Below, piece after piece: positions 13,206 through 25,306 of a stretch of 64,000 nt of DNA (positions are counted from its first letter, which is position 1; each line of letters starts with the position of its first letter). The DNA comes from Sipunculus nudus (taxonomy: Eukaryota > Annelida > Sipuncula > Golfingiida > Sipunculidae), in NCBI GenBank assembly GCA_026874595.1, contig CM049311.1, positions 72,398,453 to 72,462,452 on the forward strand. Reading direction: 5' to 3'. A program made the position numbers and the translations under genes. Below the pieces are notes generated by a model that searched no databases, was not told the DNA's origin, and was given only the letters and a program-made list of their open reading frames with translations.

Positions 13206-16200
13206 CTACAGAGTTCAGTGTCATCAATGAACAGTGGCCTTTTTTATCCCACAGAGTACAGTGTCAGCAATAAACAGTGGCCTATTTCATCCCACAGAGT
13301 ACAGTGTCAGCAATAAACAGAGGTCTTTTTTATCCCACAGAGTACAGTGTCATCATTAAACAGTGGCCTTTTTTAATCTGACAGAGTACAGTATCAGCAA
13401 TAAACAGTGGCCTTTTTTATCCCACAGAGAACAGTGCAAGCAATAAACAATGGCCTTTTTTTATCCCACAGAGCACAGTGTCAGCAATAAACAGTGGCCT
13501 ATTTTATCCAACAGAGAACAGTGCAAGCAATAAACAGTGGCCTTTTTTATCCCACAGAGTTGGTGTCAGCAATAAACAGAGGCCTTTTTTTATCCCACAG
13601 AGCACAGTGTCAGCAATAAACAGTGACCTATTTTATCCCACAGAGAACAGTGCAAGCAATAAACAGTGGCCTTTTTTATCCCACAGAATACAGTGTCAGC
13701 AATAAACAGTGGCCTTTTTTATCCCACAGAGAACAGTGCAAGCAATAAACAGTGGCCTTTTTTATCCCACAGAGAACAGTGCAATCAATAAACAGAGGTT
13801 TCTTTTTATCCCACAGAGTACAGTGTCAGCAATAAACAGTGGCCTATTTTATCCCACAGAGAACAGTGCAAGCAATAAACAGTGGCCTTTTTTATCCCAC
13901 AGAGTACAGTGTCAGCAATAAACAGTGGCTTTTTTTATCCCACAGAGAACAGTGTCAGCAATAAACAGTGGCCTTTTTTATCCCACAGAGAACAGTGTCA
14001 GCAATAAACAGTGGCCTATTTTATCCCACAGAGAACAGTGCAAGCAATAAACAGTGACCTTTTTTATCCCACAGAGTACAGTGTCAGCAATAAACAGTGG
14101 CCTTTTTTATCCCACAGAGAACAGTGCAAGCAATAAACAGTGGCCTTTTTTATCCCACAGAGTACAGTGTCAGCAATAAACAGTGGCCTTTTTTATCCCA
14201 CAGAGAACAGTGCAAGCAATAAACAGTTGCCTTTTTTATCCCACAGAGTTCAGTGTCATCAATAAACAGTGGCCTTTTTTATCCCACAGAGTACAGTATC
14301 AGCAATAAACAGTGGCCTTTTTTACCCCACAGAGTACAGTGTCAGCAATAAACAGTGGCCTTTTTTATCCCACAGAGTTCAGTGTCATCAATAAACAGTG
14401 GCCTTTTTAATCCCACAGAGAACAGTGTCAGCAATAAACAGTGGACTTTTTTATCCCACAGAGAACAGTGCAAGCAATAAACAGTGGCCTTTTTTATCCG
14501 ACAGGGCACAGTGTCAGCAATAAACAGTGGACTTTTTTATCCCACAGGGCACAGTGTCAGCAATAAACAGTGGCCTATTTTATCCAACAGAGAACAGTGC
14601 AAGCAATAAACAGTGGCCTTTTTTATCCGACAGGGCACAGTGTCAGCAATAAACAGTGGACTTTTTTATCCCACAGAGTACAGTATCAGCAATAAACAGT
14701 GGCCTTTTTTACCCCACAGAGAACAGTGTCAGCAATAAACAGTGGCCTTTTTTATCCCACAGAGAACAGTGAAAGCAATAAACAATGGCCTTTTTTTATC
14801 CCACAGAGCACAGTGTCAGCAATAAACAGTGGCCTATTTTATCCAACAGAGAACAGTGCAAGCAATAAACAGTGGCCTTTTTTATCCCACAGAGTTGGTG
14901 TCAGCAATAAACAGAGGCCTTTTTTTATCCCACAGAGCACAGTGTCAGCAATAAACAGTGGCCTATTTTATCCCACAGAGAACAGTGCAAGCAATAAACA
15001 GTGGCCTTTTTTATCCCACAGAGTACAGTGTCAGCAATAAACAGTGGCCTTTTTTATCCCACAGAGAACAGTGCAAGCAATAAACAGTGGCCTTTTTTAT
15101 CCCACAGAGAACAGTGCAATCAATAAACAGAGGTTTCTTTTTATCCCACAGAGTACAGTGTCAGCAATAAACAGTGGCCTATTTTATCCCACAGAGAACA
15201 GTGCAAGCAATAAACAGTGGCCTTTTTTTATCCCACAGAGTACAGTGTCAGCAATAAACAGTGGCTTTTTTTATCCCACAGAGAACAGTGTCAGCAATAA
15301 ACAGTGGCCTTTTTTATCCCACAGAGAACAGTGTCAGCAATAAACAGTGGCCTATTTTATCCCACAGAGAACAGTGCAAGCAATAAACAGTGACCTTTTT
15401 TATCCCACAGAGTACAGTGTCAGCAATAAACAGTGGCCTTTTTTATCCCACAGAGAACAGTGCAAGCAATAAACAGTGGCCTTTTTTATCCCACAGAGTA
15501 CAGTGTCAGCAATAAACAGTGGCCTTTTTTTTCCCACAGAGAACAGTGCAAGCAATAAACAGTTGCCTTTTTTATCCCACAGAGTTCAGTGTCATCAATA
15601 AACAGTGGCCTTTTTTATCCCACAGAGTACAGTATCAGCAATAAACAGTGGCCTTTTTTACCCCACAGAGTACAGTATCAGCAATAAACAGTGGCCTTTT
15701 TTACCCCACAGAGAACAGTGTCAGCAATAAACAGTGGCCTATTTTATCCAACAGAGAACAGTGCAAGCAATAAACAGTGGCCTTTTTTATCCGACAGGGC
15801 ACAGTGTCAGCAATAAACAGTGGCCTTTTTTATCCCACAGAGTACAGTATCAGCAATAAACAGTGGCCTTTTTTACCCCACAGAGAACAGTGTCAGCAAT
15901 AAACAGTGGCCTATTTTATCTAACAGAGAACAGTGCAAGCAATAGACAGTGGCCTTTTTTATCCGACAGGGCACAGTGTCAGCAATAAACAGTGGATTTT
16001 TTTATCCCACAGGGCACAGTGTCAGCAATAAACAGTGGCCTATTTTATCCCACAGAGAACAGTGCAAGCAATAAACAGTGGCCTTTTTTATCCCACAGAG
16101 TACAGTGTCAGCAATAAACAGTGGCCTTTTTTATCCCACAGAGAACAGTGCAAGCAATAAACAGTGGCCTTTTTTATCCCACAGAGAACAGTGCAATCGA

Positions 16201-19200
16201 TAAACAGAGTTTTTTTTTTATCCCACAGAGCACAGTGTCAGCAATAAACAGTGGCCTATTTTATCCAACAGAGAACAGTGCAAGCAATAAACAGTGGCCT
16301 TTTTTATCCGACAGGGCACAGTGTCAGCAATAAACAGTGGACTTTTTTTATCCCACAGAGCACAGTGTCAGCAATAAACAGTGGCCTTTTTTATCCCACA
16401 GAGATCAGTGCAAGCAATAAACAGTGGCCTTTTTTATCCCACAGAGAACAGTGCAATCAATAAACAGAGGTTTTTTTTTATCCCACAGAGTACAGTGTCA
16501 GCAATAAACAGTGGCCTATTTTATCCCACAGAGAACAGTGCAAGCAATAAACAGTGGCCTTTTTTATCCCACAGAGTACAGTGTCAGCAATAAACAGTGG
16601 CCTTTTTTATCCCACAGAGAACAGTGCAAGCAATAAACAGTGGCCTTTTTTATCCCACAGAGAACAGTGCAATCAATAAACAGAGGTTTTTTTTTATCCA
16701 ACAGAGTACAGTGTCAGCAATAAACAGTGGCCTTTTTTATCCCACAGAGTACAGTGTCAGCAATATACAGTGGCCTATTTTATCCCACAGAGAACAGTGC
16801 AAGCAATAAACAGTGGCCTTTTTTATCCCACAGAGTACAGTGTCAGCAATAAACAGTGGCTTTTTTTATCCCACAGAGAACAGTGTCAGCAATAAACAGT
16901 GGCCTTTTTTATCCCACAGAGAACAGTGTCAGCAATAAACAGTGGCCTATTTTATCCCACAGAGAACAGTGCAAGCAATAAACAGTGACCTTTTTTATCC
17001 CACAGAGTACAGTGTCAGCAATAAACAGTGGCCTTTTTTATCCCACAGAGAACAGTGCAAGCAATAAACAGTGGCCTTTTTTATCCCACAGAGTACAGTG
17101 TCAGCAATAAACAGTGGCCTTTTTTATCCCACAGAGAACAGTGCAAGCAATAAACAATGGCCTTTTTTATCCCACAGAGTTCAGTGTCATCAATAAACAG
17201 TGGCCTTTTTTATCCCACGGAGTACAGTATCAGCAATAAACAGTGGCCTTTTTTATCCCACAGAGTACAGTGTCAGCAATAAACAGTGGCCTTTTTTATC
17301 CCACAGAGAACAGTGCAAGCAATAAACAGTGGCCTTTTTTATCCCACAGAGTTCAGTGTCATCAATAAACAGTGGCCTTTTTTATCCCACAGAGTACAGT
17401 ATCAGCAATAAACAGTGGCCTTTTTTATCCCACAGAGTTCAGTGTCATCAATAAACAGTGGCCTTTTTAATCCCACAGAGAACAGTGTCAGCAATAAACA
17501 GTGGACTTTTTTATCCCACAGAGGACAGTGCAAGCAATAAACAGTGGCCTTTTTTATCCGACAGGGCACAGTGTCAGCAATAAACAGTGGACTTTTTTAT
17601 CCCACAGGGCACAGTGTCAGCAATAAACAGTGGCCTATTTTATCCAACAGAGAACAGTGCAAGCAATAGACAGTGGCCTTTTTTATCCGACAGGGCACAG
17701 TGTCAGCAATAAACAGTGGACTTTTTTATCCCACAGGGCACAGTGTCAGCAATAAACAGTGGCCTATTTTATCCCACAGAGAACAGTGCAAGCAATAAAC
17801 AGTGGCCTTTTTTATCCCACAGAGTACAGTGTCAGCAATAAACAGTGGCCTTTTTTATCCCACAGAGAACAGTGCAAGCAATAAACAGTGGCCTTTTTTA
17901 TCCCACAGAGAACAGTGCAATCGATAAACAGAGGTTTTTTTTTATCCCACAGAGCACAGTGTCAGCAATAAACAGTGGCCTATTTTATCCAACAGAGAAC
18001 AGTGCAAGCAATAAACAGTGGCCTTTTTTATCCGACAGGGCACAGTGTCAGCAATAAACAGTGGACTTTTTTATCCCACAGAGCACAGTGTCAGCAATAA
18101 ACAGTGGCCTTTTTTATCCCACAGAGAACAGTGCAAGCAATAAACAGTGGCCTTTTTTATCCCACAGAGTACAGTGTCAGCAATAAACAGTGGCCTTTTT
18201 TATCCCACAGAGAACAGTGCAAGCAATAAACAGTGGCCTTTTTTATCCCACAGAGAACAGTGCAATCAATAAACAGAGGTTTTTTTTTATCCCACAGAGC
18301 ACAGTGTCAGCAATAAACAGTGGCCTATTTCATCCCACAGAGAACAGTGCAAGCAATAAACAGTGGCCTTTTTTATCCGACAGGGCACAGTGTCAGCAAT
18401 AAACAGTGGACTTTTTTATCCCACAGAGCACAGTGTCAGCAATAAACAGTGGCCTATTTTATCCAACAGAGAACAGTGCAAGCAATAAACAGAGGCCTTT
18501 TTTATCCGACAGGGAACAGTGTCAGCAATAAACAGTGGACTTTTTTATCCCACAGGGCACAGTGTCAGCAATAAACAGTGGCCTATTTTATCCCACAGAG
18601 AACAGTGCAAGCAATAAACAGTGGCCTTTTTTATCCCACAGAGTACAGTGTCAGCAATAAACAAGTGGCCTTTTTTATCCCACAGAGAACAGTGCAAGCA
18701 ATAAACAGTTGCCTTTTTTATCCCACAGAGAACAGTGCAATCAATAAACAGTGGCCTATTTTATCCCACAGAGAACAGTGCAAGCAATAAACAGTGGCCT
18801 TTTTTATCCCACAGAGTAGTGTCAGCAATTAACAAGTGGCCTTTTTTATCCCACAGAGAACAGTGCAAGCAATAAACAGTGGCCTTTTTTATCCCACAGA
18901 GAACAGTGCAAGCAATAAACAGTGGCCTTTTTTTTCCCACAGAGAACAGTGCAATCAATAAACAGTGGCCTTTTTTATCCCACAGAGAACAGTGCAAGCA
19001 ATACACAGTGGCCTTTTTTATCCGACAGGGCACAGTGTCAGCAATAAACAGTGGACTTTTTTTATTCCACAGAGCACAGTGTCAGCAATAAACAGTGGCC
19101 TATTTTATCCAACAGAGAACAGTGCAAGCAATAAACAGAGGCCTTTTTTATCCGACAGGGAACAGTGTCAGCAATAAACAGTGGACTTTTTTATCCCACA

Positions 19201-20340
19201 GGGCACAGTGTCAGCAATAAACAGTGGCCTATTTTATCCCACAGAGAACAGTGCAAGCAATAAACAGTGGCCTTTTTTATCCCACAGAGTACAGTGTCAG
19301 CAATAAACAAGTGGCCTTTTTTATCCCACAGAGAACAGTGCAAGCAATAAACAGTTGCCTTTTTTATCCCACAGAGAACAGTGCAATCAATAAACAGTGG
19401 CCTATTTTATCCCACAGAGAACAGTGCAAGAAATAAACAGTGGCCTTTTTTATCCCACAGAGTAGTGTCAGCAATTAACAAGTGGCCTTTTTTATCCCAC
19501 AGAGAACAGTGCAAGCAATAAACAGTGGCCTTTTTTATCCCACAGAGAACAGTGCAAGCAATAAACAGTGGCCTTTTTTTCCCCACAGAGAACAGTGCAA
19601 TCAATAAACAGTGGCCTTTTTTATCCCACAGAGAACAGTGCAAGCAATAAACAGTGGCCTTTTTTATCCCACAGAGAACAGTGCAATCAATAAACAGTGG
19701 CCTTTTTTATCCCACAGAGAACAGTGCAATCAATAAACAGAGGTTTTTTTTTTATCCCACAGAGCACAGTGTCAGCAATAAACAGTGGCCTATTTTATCC
19801 AACAGAGAACAGTGCAAGCAATAAACAGTGGCCTTTTTTATCCGACAGGGCACAGTGTCAGCAATAAACAGTGGACTTTTTTATCCCACAGGGCACAGTG
19901 TCAGCAATAAACAGTGGCCTATTTTATCCAACAGAGAACAGTGCAAGCAATAAACAGTGGCCTTTTTTATCTGACAGGGCACAGTGTCAGCAATAAACAG
20001 TGGACTTTTTTATCCCACAGGGCACAGTGTCAGCAATAAACAGTGGCCTATTTTATCCAACAGAGAACAGTGCAAGCAATAAACAGTGGCCTTTTTTATC
20101 CCACAGAGAACAGTGCAATCAATAAACAGTGGCCTTTTTTATCCCACAGAGAACAGTGCAAGCAATAAACAGTGGCCTTTTTTATCCCACAGAGAACAGT
20201 GCAATCAATAAACAGAGGTTTTTTTTTATCCCACAGAGCACAGTGTCAGCAATAAACAGTGGCCTATTTTATCCAACAGAGAACAGTGCAAGCAATAAAC
20301 AGTGGCCTTTTTTATCCCACAGAGTACAGTATCAGCAATT
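13206..20340 (+). repeat. large 43-bp satellite-like array, about 165 units
   Basis: The unit reads (G)TACAGTGTCAGCAATAAAC, then AGTGGCCTTTTTTATCCCACAGA, with a period of 43 bp. Degenerate units are already visible at 13105-13205. Recurring variants differ at fixed places: TACAGTGTCAGC, AACAGTGCAAGC, AACAGTGCAATC with AGAGGTTTTTTTT, GGGCACAGTGTCAGC with GTGGACTTTTTT, and TTCAGTGTCATC. Variant blocks recur at offsets of 646, 1335 and 1724 bp (about 15, 31 and 40 units), so the array carries higher-order segmental duplications. Since 43 is not a multiple of 3, the reading frame rotates. Roughly 70-codon frames appear all along both strands and have no coding meaning. The array ends sharply at 20340, where a hairpin-ended element begins. 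It is too small to be called centromeric. Confidence 0.97.
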
Positions 20341-21625
20341 TCTTTCAACTTTTAAAACAGTGCTCACAGGAAACAAACATGCCATGGTCAAAGTTGGGCA
20401 AAATTTAAGGTACTAATTTTATATTTATACTAATAACTTATAAAATTTGAAAAAATTCAGAACTAATTTTGGGTATTCAATTGAATTTTGATTAAATAAT
20501 GTTACATCCCTGACAAAAAATCTCTAGCTTCAGCAATCCTCTTGTTGAGTGAGTAAATATATTTCTTGATTTTTTACAATGTGCAATATGTTTGGGCCCG
20601 TAACTTAAAAACAATTACGCAATACTGAAATCTTTTCTGGCATGTGCATAGTGAATGTATAGAAAAATATGTATATCATATATGATCAAAGTCAGATCAG
20701 TGGTTTTGATATTAGGCAGTCTTACAGTGTAACAATGGGTTTTTAATGGAAAAATGAAGTTTTTCATTAATATCTCAAAGTCCTAGTGACCAAATTCTTG
20801 GCATGGTAGGGGATTTTGGAGACATCTAATTGTATGCCAAATATTAGGAACTGAGAGCTGAAGGTGGGGAGCTGAGCACTAGCAAACTGCATAACACTAG
20901 CTTGATGTAAACTTGATGTGACATGGTGCTTGAAAACTTGAATAAAATCTACAGTTTTTGATCAACTGGTTTCAAATTTTTGGTGTTAACAGACAAAATG
21001 CTAACAAAAACATGCTGTGAAAATTAAATCCACAGTACTTACAGGAAAAAAAACGTGCCATGGTCAAACTTGGGCAAAATTTAAGGTACCAATTTTATAT
21101 TTTTGCCAATATTTAAAAAAATTTAACAGATTTTGATCTAATTTTTGGTATACAATTAAATTTTGATCAATTAAAGTTGTATTACTGAAAAAAAGTCCCT
21201 ACCTTTAACACTTTTGGTCTTAAGTGACCAAATATCTTTCCTGATTTTTTTACAAAGTCCATTATGTTTGGGCCCATAACTTTTTTAAATTAAATAATAC
21301 TGACTTAATTTCTGGCATGTACATAGGAACTATATAGAGGAATATTTATGGTAAATATGAAGAAAACCAGATGAGTGGTTTTGATATTTAGCAGTCCTGA
21401 AGTGTGAAAATAGATTTCTAATAAAAAATTTTTAAGCTTTTTCCTTAATATCTTGAAGGAACGAAGTCCTATTGACCCAATTTTTCGGCATGGTAGGAGA
21501 TTTTTGGGACATCTAACTGTATGGCAAATTTCAGATTCGTAGGTCCAATGGTGTCGAAACGTGCCAGTCTTACGGACGGACATCCGGACAGACAGACGGA
21601 CGGACAGACAGTGGAACATGACTAT

Positions 21626-21652
21626 AGCTCAGATGACATAGTCAGCTGAGCT
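21626..21652 (+). other. 3' terminal hairpin of family A (perfect 12-bp stem but one)
   Basis: Arms AGCTCAGATGAC and GTCAGCTGAGCT flank the loop ATA; 11 of 12 positions pair. It is followed directly by an A-run, the end of the element. Confidence 0.85.
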
Positions 21653-22151
21653 AAAAAATAAAAGATTTTGATCTAATTTCGGGTATACAATTTAATTTTG
21701 ATTAATTAAAGTTATATTACAGGAAAAAAGTCCTTAGCTTTAACATGTTTGGTGTTAAGTGATCAAATATCATTCCTGATTTTTTACAAAATGCATTATG
21801 TTTGGGCCTATAACTTTTTCAAATTATATGATACTGATCTAATTTCTGGCATGTACATAGGAACTATATAAAGGAATATTTATGGTAAATATGAGGAAAA
21901 ACTGATCGAGTAGTTTTGATATAAGGCAGTCCTAAAGTCTGAAAATATGTTTTTAATAAAAAATTGAGGTTTTTCCTTAATTTCTCAAAGGTACAAAGTT
22001 GCAAAGACCCAGTTTTCGGCTTGGTAGGAGATCTTGGGGACATCTAACCTTATGCCGAATTTTGGATTCCTAGATCTTACGGTTTCAAAACGTGCCAGTT
22101 TAATGGACGGACGGACGGACAGACAGACGGACAGCCGACGGACAATGACTA

Positions 22152-22181
22152 TATCTCAGATGACTTATAGTCGGCTGAGCT
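22152..22181 (+). other. 3' terminal hairpin of second family A unit
   Basis: Same structure as at 21626, with arms ATCTCAGATGAC and GTCGGCTGAGCT around the loop TTATA; slightly more diverged. An A-run follows. Confidence 0.75.
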
Positions 22182-22464
22182 AAAAATGAGAATCTGACAT
22201 TCTGGGCGCAAATTGTCATGCAAATATTTCACAAAAATCATGCTTATCTCTAGTGAATATCAAACGACAGTATACAAACTCCAGCCAAATCTAAGGCCAA
22301 ACACTCATACGATGTTCACAAATGTGTCTCTAGAATGATTCAGTGTGATTGCAAGTAAAAACTGTCACTAAGTCGTGTATTTTCTCGCAACTAGTCGCAA
22401 GGCTGTCTCCAAATAGTTGCAAGGCTCAAGCAGCCTAGTGAAATACAGTCATAAGAGCCATTAT

Positions 22465-22600
22465 CATCCTACTGAGTACAGTGTCAGCAATAAGCAATGG
22501 TCTAGCCACTTTATATAAGAGGGTAAAGTGTCAGCAAACAAGCAGCAACCTATTTAATCCTACAGACTACAGTGTCAGCAATAAACTTCTACTAAGTGAC
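22465..22600 (+). repeat. relic units of the 43-bp array, beyond the inserted element
   Basis: About three degenerate units, e.g. GAGTACAGTGTCAGCAATAA at 22474 and TACAGTGTCAGCAATAAAC at 22569, lie 2.1 kb past the array end. They are heavily diverged, while the units at 20.3 kb remain uniform. Confidence 0.85.
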
Positions 22601-24310
22601 AGATTGCTGTGTAATAAACAGGAACATATTAATTCTGCATTAATCAGCAGCTACATTCAGCTACTGAGAATTTTCCTTAAACCTCAACATAAAAGTCACA
22701 TTTACAGCCAAAAAAGTTCTATTTATATATGGTATGCATCATTTTCAATAGCAGTAAGCTTAAACTGTATACTTTCCTCTTAAATCTTTGCTTAAAGTGT
22801 GAAATATATCTAACGAAATTGTGTGAATATTATGCAGACTATTTTAGAAAAAGGAAAATAAGCTTTCATTCACCTTGAACAAAAGATTGCCATTAAATTC
22901 AAGACTTGTCAGAAATTAATTCTTCCTTAGAATATTTTAACTTCTCACTGATTATACATAACAAAATAAAGGGTCCTTACAGCAAAACAAGACTAAAAAA
23001 AAAAATAAAAAATCTAAATGGTATGGCCCGTAATTTAAAAATCTCTTAGATCAAAAAGTGACCATGGGGTCATGACGCTCAGCAGACTGGGAAGACATTC
23101 AGAAAAGGAATTTTATTACTTGAATGTCAAATATTGTAGGTGGTATCCCCTTTCAACTGAAGCAAAGCTCTGAGGATATGGGTAACAGAGACCTAATTTC
23201 AGGTTTCCCAGGTGATTTTTCATGGACCTCCCTGCATGTGAAGTTAGAAGATTCTAGGTCCAATGGTTACAATTTGTGCCCTGTTAATGGACAACCACAT
23301 CTTTGAAGGTCTCAAAAATAGAGAGAAAACTAGAATATCAGCAGAAGCTGACTAAAGTCCTCAGCCAAAAGAACAGTGTTTATAGGCGGTAACAGTAACA
23401 AGTACGAAATATTTGTTCTCACATGGATGTATATCTGTACATGTCTCAGTAATAAATTTAAACTGGAGAGGTATGTACCATATTTCATAACAATCCACCA
23501 AATGCTTCCTGAGAAATAAGCTCCTTATTTTTACTCTATTCTAAGCTATGTGACCTTGAAAAGTAGGACAAGGTCACCCATCTTGAACATTACCAAGATT
23601 TTGTAAATATGCATCAGTACTGAAGAAATAAAGTTAATAATAAAAATAATGGTTCATGATTAATATGAAACACGCATGTTAGGTGTGCATGGGCCAAGGA
23701 TGTTAGAAACGGAATTGACAGGGTGCATGGAATATTTGTCAAGATGTGACATGTGAAATCTGATTTCTGTATCACCTGGATGCACAGTGTGTGCAATTAC
23801 ATGTTGCAACCATAACTGCTGACATGTTTTAAAACATATGAAAAGAATACATTTCTCTATTCAGCAGAAAATACAATTCTGTACTTCATTTGTATACAGA
23901 AATGCCATTTTATCAGTATATTGAACAGATTATTCCCTCTCTTAATTAATCATATAGTGTATACCCGTGCTTCATCACAAATTTATTAACTATCAGTATG
24001 TACAGAGGGCAAATGAATATCTCAAATTCCTCTTGAAAATACAAAAATGCTTCTTAACACATTCAGATGTGATAGATAAGAATATTGTATATAAATTACA
24101 TACATGAATGAACTACCCATAATATCGATATAATGTTAAATATATTAACATTTAGACTAATTTTTTGTAACAAAAATACCTTTCTCTCGATATATTCATA
24201 TTATTAACAATGGAAAAGTTATTTCCAGGGAGGGAGGATATTCATGAAATAACTGCCGCCACTTTTTTTTAAAGAAATATTATTTATTTTTTACATGAAA
24301 AATTGGTTTT
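22600..24310. other. AT-rich spacer with a decayed family-A-like fragment
   Basis: Around 23050-23300 the text resembles the 3' part of family A (GGTCCAATGGTTACAATTTG, GCCCTGTTAATGGAC) but lacks the microsatellite and hairpin, so it may be an old fragment. Nothing else is recognised. Confidence 0.4.
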
Positions 24311-24318
24311 ACTATATA

Positions 24319-25306
24319 CAGTAGAACTCCTACTTGCGGACAACTCAGTAAGGCGGACAACTCACTAATACGGACACTAAATCTCAGTCCCTTCATATTT
24401 GCCTCTTTATTATGTTTAACATCAACTTAGTAAAGCGGACAACTCACTATCCCCGACAACGGAAAAACTTTCCCGTCCCACCTGCATATCCAGTACATAT
24501 TACGACCCTCTAAAGCGGACATACATCGCAAGTTCTGTTTTTGTTCATATGTCTGCCGGGAGGTGGCACTCCGAGGTCATGACCTCGTATGACCTGTTTT
24601 GGTCAAAGTGACAGCCCGAGGACAAGCGTAATTTGGTGAACCATTGTGATGTAACATGTGGATATACAGTTGAAATTGGTTATTTCTATTAATGTAAAGA
24701 TATCACAATCATTACTTCATTGAGACTGGGCGGTCAATCAGAAAAAACTAAGCTTTCAAACAGCTTTTCATTTGACAAGACCACCATCAAAGACTAAAGT
24801 TCGTGCATTATGATCGGCGTCCGGCCCGGGGAGCCTTGATTACATAGCGGCAGTTTCCACTTTGTAATGGTAATTGCGTTGTGAAGACTATCCTTTAACA
24901 AATAATCAAGCTGTCCGGATGCTGTCAGTTACCAATCTTCAATATATCTAGTGCAACCATCCATGAACTATGCTTACTTAGAAGACGAAGCATGGTAGGT
25001 CGAAGTGAAACTGCCTAAATTCGTCTTGGAGGCCTAGCTGATGAAGTTGAAAGAAAGAAAGAAAGGTTCTGTCTTTCCTTTTTAATAATTATATTTTATA
25101 AATTACAAATGCATATTTAAGCTATTTTTGAAATGATTTAATTAAATTTATGTATTTCAAATTAAGCGTGAATATAATCAAAACAGAGGATATCAGTAAC
25201 ATTCAATGAAAAATTGACGCAATATGCCAACTCCTCTAAACAGGACAACTCATTAATACGGACAAAATCTTCCAGTACCTTGAGTGTCCGGCTTAGAGGA
25301 GTTTCA
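24319..25306. mobile_element. non-autonomous pogo/Tigger-like DNA transposon
   Basis: The left end is CAGTAGAACTCCTACTTGCGG, preceded by TA at 24317-24318. The right end, read on the minus strand, is GTGAAACTCCTCTAAGCCGG. The ends are imperfect inverted repeats of about 28 bp. Next to the left end, GCGGACAACTCA(C/G)TAA-type motifs recur several times, and one recurs near the right end. These look like multiple transposase-binding sites. An internal TTTATTATGTTTAAC is shared in kind with the element at 55347. No transposase frame survives in the 988 bp. The right flank TA appears lost to mutation. The superfamily (Tc1/mariner, pogo/Tigger branch) is inferred from the style of the ends and the TA target. 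Confidence 0.75.
24572..24587. promoter_or_regulatory. perfect 16-bp palindrome with nuclear-receptor half-sites
   Basis: CGAGGTCATGACCTCG is its own reverse complement. Its core AGGTCATGACCT is two AGGTCA half-sites with no spacer, the classical palindromic thyroid/retinoid response element layout. More half-site-like sequence (TGACCT, TGGTCAAAGTGA) follows within 30 bp. It lies inside a transposon. Function is unproven. Confidence 0.4.

Larger units (their letters stand above)
20341..22190 (+). mobile_element. family A hairpin-ended elements: truncated copy plus tandem dimer
   Basis: Three core copies share GGAAAAAAACGTGCCATGG, CAAAATTTAAGGTAC, the anchor TTTGGGCCC(A/G)TAAC (near 20591, 21264 and 21799) and CATGGTAGGAGATTTTGG. 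The first copy (20341 to about 20850) is cut before its 3' end. The second (from about 20860) ends in a GACGGACGGACAGACAG-type microsatellite and a perfect hairpin at 21626-21652. The third starts inside the core at about 21655 and repeats the microsatellite and hairpin, ending near 22181. No protein is encoded. Internal units, an ACGG-like microsatellite and a 3' hairpin match what is known of pearl-type, Helentron-associated non-autonomous elements of bivalves. That assignment is inference from architecture. Confidence 0.75.

Noticed and set aside
13206-20340. CRISPR-like appearance of a long regular repeat array
   Set aside because: There are no unique spacers: the 43-bp units are directly adjacent and differ only by variant bases. 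The context is eukaryotic and there are no cas genes.
13478-20416. Many 70-100 codon open frames (…AINSGLFYPTENSASNKQW…)
   Set aside because: They arise because a 43-bp unit rotates through all three frames, giving periodic stops. Similar frames appear on the minus strand and no start or splice context exists.
20341-22190. Tandem family A units as a satellite
   Set aside because: Units are unequal in length, each ends in a microsatellite plus hairpin, and single copies occur elsewhere in the window, so a mobile element fits better.
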